Source: Massariosphaeria phaeospora (Eukaryota; Ascomycota; Dothideomycetes; Pleosporales). From it: a stretch of DNA of 64,000 nucleotides. The stretch's first letter is position 1, and every line of letters starts with the position of its first letter. Of this stretch, positions 51,727-61,014 are shown piece after piece. The stretch lies in assembly GCA_011032825.1 (NCBI GenBank), contig JAADJZ010000009.1:1426001-1490000 (forward strand), read 5' to 3'. The notes below the pieces were generated by a model that made no database searches, was not told the origin of the DNA, and saw nothing but the letters and a program-made list of their open reading frames with translations. The position numbers and the translations under genes were made by a program.

Positions 51727-54294
51727 TCATCGTCTTACACTGCGACGACCGGCACTAGAGAAAATGCTCCTGCTAGGGTTCGTAAGTGTCGTAGTTTGCG
51801 GTCGGTAACTGCTCCTTACTCCAGCACGCTCCAAGCCATCCAACTTCGGGCGTTTGCGAACCGGTGACTGACCCTTGACGATTGAGGGCATCGAAGATGG
51901 AAGGGGGGTCGCGCGAGAGTAAGAAGGACGACGAAAAGATGGTAAGGAAATGATGGACTGTTGTTTAGGTGCAGGTGCTTGGCGTGAATATGAGGGGCGC
52001 TCGAGGGGGCTGTATGAACTATCCTGCGCAAAAGGTGATTTTTGAATGTCTGGTCGTTTGATAAATCCTCGAGAATCGAGATTTCGGGGTTGATACCGCT
52101 GTCTGGGCTGTATGGTATACGCCGACGGTTTCCATTCATATACATGATCAATTCTCTCGTTCCTCTCATTCAGCGGAGCGTCGAAGAAAGAGAGTCCGTT
52201 TAGACTGCGAGGCTCATGCCAGTCTGTCTTGGTTTCCGTCGGCATCCGCCTTGGATATCGATAAGCGTCGGAGCGAATGATACTGTCGTCTCGTTCAGCG
52301 ATTCGGCCCCGCGAAAACAGTGGTGGATTATCACGATTGCTTTTGAAAAATGGACTTACTACACTCTCGGCCGGTCGCGGAGCTGGTTGGGTTCGCGGAG
52401 CCGCGGGCGTGACCGGGTTTGTTGTCAATTCACGGAAAGGACTGCTGTGATGATCGGATGGTGGGTTGGAGCGAAGAGGATCCGGATGACGGTAAGCAGT
52501 AGCAGATGGACCGTTCGGAGACTGGTGTAGAAAAGCATGTCCAAGATCCCACCTTTTAGAGACATCTGTGTCCTGCTCAGGGGAAGGGCTTTTGGGAAGT
52601 TCTGTGATACGAGTTTGTTCTAGACTCGGGTGTTGATGAGGGGAGCTCTGACGGGGATCCTGTAGACCCAGTTGTAGGCCGTTGTCATGAGACAGTCCAT
52701 CCATGAGACGTATATAAGAACGCTCAACGGGTAGCTTGTTAGGCTCTGCTGCGTCGAATTTGATAGGCGAGCGTGATCGGAATGTGAAGTCGCCCTGGCC
52801 TTGGTGGGCACTAGCGGATGGTGCCAAATTGAGGTGTGGCGATCCAATGACACCAGGAGACTGATTATTTGGGAGCGCTCCCGACATGTACGGTGTCTCC
52901 TCTCGGTATCCGCCGCGGGTCACATGCTGGTCATAGTCGCTGCTGCTCTGAGCTGCAGGACCCGCTCTCTCCCAGTATGTATTTCCTTCCATTTGCACGT
53001 CGGCATCTCCGTAGCTGCGACCAAGGTTAGGAGCTGGCGATGCTCGACCGCTGGATATTTTCTTTCGTATCGACGGAATGAGCTTTCTAAATGATCTCAT
53101 GCGCGAGGGCGGCTTCGCGGGTGGCGGCATGAGATCCCGACTACTAGGCGGAGCAGCATGTATATTGTGACCTGTGAGGGGAGAGTCCATCCGCTGGCGC
53201 TTCAATGGGCGAGCCATCTGTGGGCTGGATGATGAAGGAGCGTACTCGGCAGATGCATGACCCGACCTACCCATGGTGTGACTTGAGCCAGTCCTCTGCA
53301 ATGCCTCGCCGGACGCGTCGGGCATGTCTCCGATGAACTCGCCGTTTTCGTCTATGGGAAACTGTTGCTTGTGGTATGCCAACGGTTCGAGCGCCATCTG
53401 AAACCCAAGCGATGCGAGCCTTTCTCTCATCCGATCATTCTGCCTACCGCATGTCAGCACTTGTACAAGCGGCTCAACTGTCAAGTCAAGGGCACTTACT
53501 CAGCAATTGTAGGGATAAGTTTCAGGTAGTGCTGGATAGCGGGCATCCGACCCTTGAGCGCCTCGTATTTCTGAAGTTCGGGCAACATGGCGCGCAATCG
53601 CCCGTTCTCTTCTTCGAGGGCCATGACCTTCATATGCTCTTCTGAGGCCACATTCTGGACGCGTTTCAGTTCATTCTCTGTTTCGGTTAGGCGTTTGCGC
53701 GTGTCTGTTAGAGCGTTCGTGGAATGCACGGCGCAATTGACGAGCGAGATGTAGTGAAACTACGGAGGTCAGCATGGCATATTGGCGTAGCACTCCAGAC
53801 AGCTAACTCTCAGCGCCTCCATGTCGTTTTCAGCATTCTCCTGTCTCATAGGCGGGACTGCGAACCAGGACGATGGAATGGCAGCGTCGTGTTCGCCCTT
53901 CCTGAAGCCGCGGATTGAGTACAGGGCCCTTGGTTGCGAGTCGCCCTTGGCCTGGCACACTGGGCAAGGCAGATGCGGTCGCGTTCCGGCTGCATGGAAA
54001 GGCGGTGCTACATTGCAGCACCGTGTCAGACACGATCGGTCGCCATAGACAGGCTTGGTAGGATAGCTTACCGCCGCCCTCGAGATGCTTGCTGCAGATG
54101 ACATGATTACAGTCCTTGAGGAGATAGAGCTTCGTAACAATACGCTCCTTCGGGTTGATCCCGTCCGAGAGGCCATGAACAGTGTCGTCGCGGCCATTGT
54201 AGATCTCAGCGAAGTTGGCATAGCAGAACGAGCACGAGAAGACGACGTCGAGCGCTTTGAGCTCAGCAGGTTGTGCCTTCGTAAACAAACCCAT
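51727..54294 (-). CDS. RING-finger/coiled-coil protein with long disordered tail (HEI10/Zip3-like)
   Basis: Minus strand, exons 54072-54294, 53808-54007, 53500-53759 and 51727-53443 (799 aa). Splice sites are GTAAGC, GTTAGC and GTAAGT donors with TAG acceptors; frames close exactly. An N-terminal RING has Cys21/Cys24, Cys62/His64, Cys67/His70 and Cys89/Cys92 (CSFC, CNHVICSKH, CPVC). A coiled coil follows around residues 150-225 (TRKRLTETENELKRVQ, MKVMALEEENGRLRAML). The last 500 residues are Ser/Pro/Arg-rich and disordered, with basic patches (RPLKRQRMDS, KRPKLDG). RING plus coiled coil plus Ser-rich tail is the layout of meiotic SUMO/ubiquitin ligases such as HEI10 (CCNB1IP1) and Zip3; this assignment is inference. 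A nuclear role is suggested by the basic patches. Confidence 0.75.
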
Positions 54295-54733
54295 CGCCGC
54301 GGGCCGTGCGGAGTGCGCCAAAGCGTGCCGGAGTGCGCCGGAGGGAGGAGCGGGTGGAGCGGGTGGAGGGCGAGTGTGAGGTTGAGGCGGTGGCAGTTGT
54401 TGATCTCGTGGTGGAGCGCCAAGACATAGCGTGCCTGCCGCAAGAGGAGGAGTGACGCGACCTGAACCCAACCTTGGAAAAGCGCTTTCACCGCGTCGAA
54501 CCAGGCCTGTCTGAACGGAAGAATGGATTCCTAGTGAATACGGGGATGTGGCGAAGGACAAGAAAGCGACCGAATGCCTTATACACGAGAGCCAGTCAAC
54601 CAACAACCAATAGGACACAGGTTTATCATGAAGATTCAGAGTTTATGAATCACTTAGGAAATACTTCTGGCATATTTACAGTAGATGTTGGTCTACGCTA
54701 TACTCACCCACTCTCCACGACTCACATTGCGGC
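54295..54733. other. Short intergenic region between two minus-strand genes
   Basis: Should contain the promoter of the RING gene and the 3' UTR of the complex I gene. Nothing else seen. Confidence 0.45.
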
Positions 54734-55438
54734 TCATGAGAATGTTCGGCAAGGGTAGCTGCATAATGTCAGCAGAGTGCTCTTGTGTAGCCCAGCGGGC
54801 CAGCTTGATCATCACCTACTTTGCGCCATAACTTTGAGTTTCCTCGAGGTTGTACCTCGGGACGCCCTGCTGGTGCATCCCGCTTGGCAGTGGTGGCATA
54901 CCGCCTGGCCCTAATACATCGGTTGCAAGTCCCCTGTTCTTCTCAAATGCGACACTTAGTCCCTTGCTACCCGCTTCTTGCGCTGCCACGAGCTGCTTGG
55001 AGCCTGCCTCCCCGATCAATTCCTGCTTCGGCTGAGCTGCGCTTCCCACCTCTAAGAGCGCAACCGCATCGGCCTGTGTAACGGTAGACAGCTGCGGGTA
55101 TCGGCGTCGCACATCGCGCTTCCAGTACGGGTTTTCTGCGATGTCGGCGGCGGGGATAGTGACGGGGTCATCGTAGGTTGCTGGGTCGAGATCGCCGGGG
55201 GGCGGGTTGCGGAATTGCGGGTTTAGAGGGATGCCCGACGACCGGTTCGGGTCGAGGGCAAGAAATCTGGAGATTCGAGCGTAGAAGCCGGTGGGCTGAA
55301 GTGTGTATTTCTGCGCGTGGAGAGTGAGCATTGGTCTCGAGATGTGAACTACGGAGAGAGGGGTGGGGTGGTGAATGCGAGCGCGGATCCAGGCATTGAG
55401 CGTACCGAGAAGCTCGTCGCAACCTTCTTAGCTGCCAT
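54734..55438 (-). CDS. Mitochondrial complex I accessory subunit, 21.3-kDa (NUZM-type)
   Basis: Minus strand, exons 55406-55438, 54820-55310 and 54734-54758 (182 aa). The first exon is 33 nt (MAAKKVATSFS) and the last 25 nt; they are supported by GTACGC...CGCAG and GTAGGT...TGCAG sites and by the result: the protein then reads KYTLQPTGFYARISRFLALD, DPNRSSGIPL, YDDPVTIPAADIAENPYWKRD, RRRYPQLS, GSAAQPKQELIGEAGSKQL, GGMPPLPSG and ends YPCRTFS, as in the Neurospora-type subunit from memory. Without the last exon it would end one codon past the splice site in a non-family tail. It is an accessory subunit of NADH:ubiquinone oxidoreductase in the inner membrane. The N-terminal end is short and basic, consistent with import. 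Confidence 0.88.
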
Positions 55439-55859
55439 GATGGGCAGCCAGTCTGCGGTTATACGACTGACAGTGTGGATAGACCAGAGGGTGAGTGGGT
55501 GGCTGTCGCTGCGGTTCTGAAGTGTAACGAAGTTTCGTGAGATGCGATGCCGCCGGAGCACCGCCAAGCCGGTAGCCGTGCCGTTACGTAAGCGAGATCT
55601 CAACATATTGATTTTGGTGCATCTTCACTGTTTTTCCACGCTTAATTCTTACGATATCGCTCCAAGAGCTATGCTGTCTTGTGTACCGGATCTCCTTGTG
55701 ATTCTGAGCGACTTCATCAAGTGCCAAACCCAATTCCAATCAAATAATCAATGCGCGCCATCCTCTCGACCGTATAAGAGAGAGACTAGGGTATTGATGT
55801 AGCACAAGAGTCACTCTCATAGCTGCCACAATGGTCAATTTTTCTACGTAGCTAACATT
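55439..55859. other. Intergenic region
   Basis: Promoter side of the complex I gene and 3' region of the next minus-strand P450. Nothing else seen. Confidence 0.45.
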
Positions 55860-57566
55860 CTACCTTTTGCGAAACTGCAGCGTCGGGCCATCCTTCATAC
55901 TCGCAAACCGATCCTCAATCTGATACTCAGCAACTCTCGTCCTCCCCGCTTCTAGATCTTTACTTCCAGCTCCCAGAGTCGTGCCCGGCGCAATTCTCAA
56001 GTCGAACAGAAACAGCACCCGGGCGATCGTTACCGTGAGTTCCGCATACGCCAGCCCTTTGCCAATGCACCCACGCGGACCGATGCTAAACGGGCAGAAT
56101 GCGGAATGTGCCTCTACGAGCTTGGCATGAAGAGGGTTGACCGCAGGATCCGCTAGCCACCTCTCTGGGACGTAGTCGAAGGGCCGCGGGTAGTAGTCGG
56201 GGTTGTGGTGGATGGCGTAGTGCGGCACGCCGACGTCGATGCCCGCGGGGATATGGTGTCCGTCGACATCAATGCCGCCTGCGAGAACCTCTCTGGGGAG
56301 CACGCCGGCAACGGGGGGTGTCATACGCATCGACTCGTCTATGCAAGCTTTCAGGTACGAGCAGCTACTCAGTTTCGGCCCAGAAACAATCTCCTCGACA
56401 TCCGAAAACGCCTCGCGGATCTCTTTGCACAGCTTCTGCATCGCAGCGGCGTTGTGCGCAAGGTAGAAGAACGTTCCCGCCATTGCCGTAGATGTAGTGT
56501 CAGAACCAGCAATGATGAGCAGATTCGACTCTCCCCACAGCTCGTCCATGCTGAACCCTTTTCCGGTCTCCGGATCCTTGGCATTCAAGAGGTGGTAGAA
56601 GAAGTCTTTTCTGTCGACATCCATTCCCATCTTCGTCCGCTCCATGGCCTGCGCCTTGCTGTACTGCATATACTGGCCCCTCTGCGCAGCAATCTTCCGG
56701 AAGAGGATTTTGTCTAGATGCCAGTTATGGATGGTAAGATGGGTACCGCACTGACTTCCCAGTTAGCATAACAAACCACCTCCTTGTTCGAAACCGGAGA
56801 GACTCACGATCAAATGCCTGTGCGCCGCATTTCCCACCAACTCGACCGCAAACCGATTCACCGGACTCTCCAGCATCCCAAACGCCTTCCCGAACACCAA
56901 ATCCCCCATGATATCAAACACCACCCAATTACACCAATTCGCAACATTCCACTGTCTCCCCCAACCCTTCTCATCCACCCCCTCGCCCCCGCTCTCCCCC
57001 TCCCCCAACAACCGACACGCCGTCCTCACATTCGCCAAAATATACTTCTCCAAGCTCTTAATCGCACTATCACTAAACGCATGGCTCATAACGCGCCTCT
57101 TCCTCGCATGCGCCACCTTGTCAATACTACTGTGCACATTGGTCGTCTTCTTGTTCGCGGGAAACGCCTCGTAGAAGCGCGCTTTGCGCACGTTGGCGCG
57201 GAACCCGTAGATGGTTTTCAGCGCCGTGGCGCTGTTGACGGAGAGGCTGTTCGGGCCCGTGCGCACTATGGGGCCGTACACGGCGTGCAGGCGCGCGAAC
57301 TCGAGATGCCGGCTGCCGCGGTATGCGTACAGGGCCATGTAGATGTCGGTGGTGCGCGCGAGGAGGGGGCCGGGGTAGGAGGCCAGCGGGTGGAGGGCTA
57401 GGCGGTAGATGATGGCTGTGAGGACCTGGGGTTTGTTGGTTAGCATGGTGTGGATTGCGTGAGGGATATAGATACGCACATAGAGGAGTAAGATGCCGCA
57501 TGTTGAAGCGAGTAGCAGCAATGGCGACGTGAGCAGGCGGTGCGCCAAACTCGTCGGAACCTCCAT
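55860..57566 (-). CDS. Cytochrome P450 monooxygenase (microsomal, E-class)
   Basis: Minus strand, exons 57480-57566, 56808-57425 and 55860-56750 (531 aa). Donors GTGCGT and GTGAGT; acceptors CCCAG and GTCAG, the latter after a GCTAACT branch site. Intron 1 is open and in frame, so it can be mistaken for coding, but removing it joins the anchor GILLLY to VLTAIIYRLALHP as in relatives. Landmarks: N-terminal anchor, HPLASYPGPLLARTTD, I-helix AGSDTT, K-helix E-S-M-R, VPERW, and heme loop FSIGPRGCIGKG with its cysteine. All catalytic residues are present and the length is normal. It resembles the P450 at 25733 in architecture. Substrate unknown; ER membrane. Confidence 0.9.
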
Positions 57567-57778
57567 CGTGCTATCAATCCTTCCTCTCCAATAACTGTCT
57601 TCAGATCTCAACCAACTCTCGTGTCACAAGTCTCGCAACACAAGTCTCGTCTGCTCAGGTCAGATCAGATCCGATTCAAACCAAACCAAACAATCTCAAA
57701 CCAAACCAAATGCAGAACAAATCTCCCTTTGTCTCTCCTCTCCAAATCGCACGCTAGAACCCACACCCACACCCACAC

Positions 57779-57788
57779 TATTTATACA
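57779..57788 (-). promoter_or_regulatory. TATA-like element of the P450 at 57566
   Basis: Read on the minus strand, TGTATAAATAG lies about 215 bp upstream of the ATG, followed by a leader with an AACCAAACC-type simple repeat (57675-57710). Confidence 0.4.
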
Positions 57789-57984
57789 CCCTAGCTCCGT
57801 CCCCCTCTTCCACGCCCATCCGCCGCGCCTTGCAATGCCTCACCCAGCCTGACAAACATGTCCGGTGGGCGCGCTGTGGGTATATGGCGCGGCTTGTGGC
57901 GGGTAGAGGCGGGTATTGGGGTAAGGGGCGGATACTGGGGTGTGTGGACGGCGGGCGGGGCGGATATTGGGGATTGGGGTGGGA

Positions 57985-58110
57985 TGGGTGGATAGGGATG
58001 GGAATCATGGGATGGGATGGGTGGATAGGGATAATTGGGATGGATATTTGGATAGTTGGGGAGAGATGTTTGGGTTGTTGGGGAGAGATGTTTAGATGGG
58101 ATTCGATTCG
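57985..58110. repeat. GGGATGGGTGGATA-type minisatellite
   Basis: Imperfect GGGATGGGTGGATAGGGAT units to about 58050, then two copies of GTTGGGGAGAGATGTTT (about 58056 and 58076) and a GATTC run near 58098. No gene here. Confidence 0.75.
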
Positions 58111-58488
58111 ATTCGACTCCAGCGCATAGGACAGTGCACGGTGTGTCGTTCGTGTAGGCTGTACATTTACTGTCGTTATGTTTTGGTGACTATAAGTTAG
58201 TGTTTGTGTCTTTGGTGGAGGGTTGCGTTCGTCTGGTGTTCATCTTGTCCTATGTGACGTCATCGGCCCGGATCGATCGCAGGACGCAACTCCTCTTTGC
58301 GCTCTCAGCGATAAACACAACCACAACACCCCTTGAGCGATTTCATCACTCTCCAAACCTACCTACACTTAAGAGATACACCCCCGCGCACGCACTCAAA
58401 CCAGCTAGCAACTGTCCTCGGGACGACCCTCACAAGCGTCCTCCAAACACATCCACCCGTACACTCGCACGCACGCACGCACACAACC

Positions 58489-58797
58489 ATGCCCACCCCA
58501 TCCAACACCGCCTCTGCCTCTGGCTCCTCGTCGACCTTCTCCTACTCCGCCACCTCATCCTTCTCCTTCTCGTCCTCAACATCGACGAACAACGGCCGCG
58601 CGTCCATGCGCTCCTACTCCGAGACCATGCGCTCCGACCCCTCGGGCACGAAGATCCATCGCGTGGCCCAGGAGTCGGGGCAGGGTGCACGGGAACAGCG
58701 TCTGGAGTTTGATGCGGCGGGGCGGAAGGTGGAGGGCGAGGCGGTGCAGGGGAGGTTGATTGAGGATGTTACGGATAAGGAGGAGGGAGAGAGGTAG
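58489..58797 (+). CDS. Small disordered Ser/Thr-rich protein, 102 aa
   Basis: Single exon with ATG at 58489 after a CACGCACGCAC leader repeat. The first half is low-complexity (SSTFSYSATSSFSFSSST), the second half is charged and less repetitive (HRVAQESGQGAREQRLEFDA, GRKVEGEAVQGRLIEDV). Small fungal proteins with a similar Ser-rich start and 'QE.GQ...E..EFDA.G' part are known to me only as hypothetical. No signal or membrane segment. The closed frame and the shift to non-repetitive sequence support coding. Confidence 0.55.
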   Translation: MPTPSNTASASGSSSTFSYSATSSFSFSSSTSTNNGRASMRSYSETMRSDPSGTKIHRVAQESGQGAREQRLEFDAAGRKVEGEAVQGRLIEDVTDKEEGER

Positions 58798-59147
58798 GGG
58801 GTGTGGGACTTTTGTAGGGGGAGTGGGGGAGGGAGTAAGGAGGGAGAATAGAGGATGGAGGGAAGGCAGATGGCGTTGATGGATTGGTCGCTGTTTGATT
58901 GACTGGCTATGCGCGCACCTGGCCGCAAGGGCTCATGATAGGGCTCAATGGGAGGGAATTCTGTTAAAAGTGATATTGAACATGTTACGGTTTGTAGAGG
59001 ATCAAACACAGATTCATTACTTTTAGATAGATCTGATGGTGAAGAGTCGGCTAAAGCTGCCCCAGACGAAAAGGTGCCAAGCCCCCTAAACATCAAAGAG
59101 CGATGTCCGAACCCGCTCCACCCGTGCCATCAGCACTCCACTCCACG
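58798..59147. other. Intergenic region
   Basis: G/A-rich 3' side of the small gene, then the upstream region of the next plus-strand gene. An in-frame ATG at 59103 could extend that gene by 15 residues, but the signal peptide argues for 59148. Confidence 0.45.
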
Positions 59148-60480
59148 ATGCGGTCTCTCCGCCTGTCGCTCGTTTCGCTCGGTGTTTTTGGCCTCTGTAC
59201 TGCCTCTGACGTACCGGAGCTTTCTGACTGCGCGTACTTTAGCGGAAAAGACCATGACAGTGAAGCCTGCCAGCGCCCGCTGGACGCCGTAACGACGCTC
59301 GCGCCCGGCTCGTTCTACGTCGCGAAAGTTGCGTGCATCGACTGTCCTAGTAAGGTAGACGTAGAGAAACGCGGCAATGCCACACGGCCCAAGGCACAAA
59401 CGGAATATGACATGGTGCGTCTTGCTCTATCACGTCCGGCACCCGATCTGTCACTGTCCCTCAAAGCACAAGCACAAAGCTAACCAACATGTCGCACAGC
59501 TCTTCAACGTCACCCTCTCCCACGACCGCAAAGTGCTCCTTCTCGATGACGCACCCGTGTTCCCTGCTCCTCCGCCGCACTACATATTGACCTCGCAAAT
59601 CCGGCCAAACTTCACTCGCTCCGGCCTCGCCGACCTGAGTATCTGCCTGAGATACGGGCAGCGTGATGGATGTAGCGCATTCGTCGTCTCTCGCATCCGC
59701 CTCGACTACTCCTACTCCTGCAAGCATACAGACTCGCTGCCCGAAGCAATCGAGCAATGGGAAATCACGTTCGATGCCATTGGCACTACTACGGGCCCGG
59801 AAGACACGCCCTGGCTATTCAATAGCTCGTCACAACAGATGCTAAAGGTCATGGTACAAGGCAAGACACTTGAGGATCCGCGGTATCCGGGGGACGTAAT
59901 GGAGAAAGACTCTCCGTCCTTCTTTGGATCATACGAGGACGAGCCCGAACCGCAATACGAGTTAGAAATCATGAGCGTCGAACTCGTCGAACGCAGCTAT
60001 ACCTTCCCACAGCCCCCACCCTCTACAGTCTGGACCAAGATCCGCCACTTCTTCGGATCCGACCCCGCCCCCGCAGACGGCCACATCGTCTACCTGGCTG
60101 AAGAATGGGGTTACTCTGGCAAGAAAGGCACTCTCAAAGACATGGCCGGCACCTTCTGGCTCGACTGGGGCTACATTATCAAGGCCGTACTGCCAGGCCT
60201 AATTGGAGGCCTAATTGGCGCGTACTTGTTATACAGACTGTGCTTGTTGGTCATGCGGGAGTGGGAGCTGTGGCGCTGGAATGGCATGGATGCCGTTTGG
60301 GAGCAGATTCGGCAGGAAAGAGAAAATGAAGACGAGGAGGGGTTGCTCTACCATGATGAGCCGGGTGGGAGTGCGAGTCCGCCGCCCCGATATACGGATG
60401 AGGTACATGCGAACAAGCCGCTGCCGAGTAAACCGTTACCAGAGAAGCCGCTACCTGCCGTCCCGCTTATCGACACGTAG
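59148..60480 (+). CDS. Type-I membrane protein with Pro-rich cytoplasmic tail
   Basis: Two exons, 59148-59414 and 59500-60480 (415 aa), joined by an 85-bp intron (GTGCGT...GCACAG, branch AGCTAACC). Residues 1-20 form a signal peptide (MRSLRLSLVSLGVFGLCTAS). The extracellular part (about 300 residues) has a CIDC motif, N-glycosylation sites (NVT, NFT, NSS) and a repeated Y/F-rich pattern. One membrane helix follows near the C-terminus (AVLPGLIGGLIGAYLLYRLCLLV). The tail is acidic, then Pro-rich with three KPLP repeats, a possible SH3 ligand. I recognise no family. Topology is inferred from the signal and helix; the function is open. Confidence 0.78.
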
Positions 60481-61014
60481 AGTTCGGGTTTGAAGCCGAA
60501 ATATTTTGATTCACGTACGTATTTTCAGAGTCGAACGAATGCACATACAAGTAACTGTTGTTTCGCCCATCTTACTTTACTGAGCAACACAGCTTTGATC
60601 CTCGTATTATTAGCGGTAATGCTTATGTACTGTACTATGCTCAGAAAGAAGGAGGCGCTGTGCATGCATACACGAGCGAGTCTCCACTTATCGGTCCAGT
60701 CTTGTTCACCAGTAAGTCGCGGCTGCCTTAGTGGTGGCGTTGTCATTCAGCTTGCAGGCCGTCATTCGCTTACAATGTAGCCCCTCACTCGTGACGCCTG
60801 CTGCGAATAAATACCAGACACATGCCCGTTCGTGGTAGAACGAGGTTGGAAGTCATTTAGCCTCAATTTGGCTACCGGCGAAGTGATGGTCAGAGTATCT
60901 CGTCCCCCATCGGAATTAACTGACGCTGAAGAAGTCCCTTCGTTTGATCCACCAGCCTTCGAACGACATAGCTCCTGGCGTTGAGTACTTTTTGCCTGAA
61001 TGGAGGGGTAAACG
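60481..61014. other. Intergenic region
   Basis: Probably the upstream region of the STAND gene. An additional 5' exon could lie here: a CTAAC branch and a TCCAG end at 61019-61036 resemble an acceptor inside the present first exon. Confidence 0.4.

Noticed and set aside
25733..57566. Secondary-metabolite gene cluster linking the two P450s, the decarboxylase and the SnoaL protein
   Set aside because: These genes are tens of kb apart, on different strands, separated by unrelated genes and the island, and no core synthase is present.
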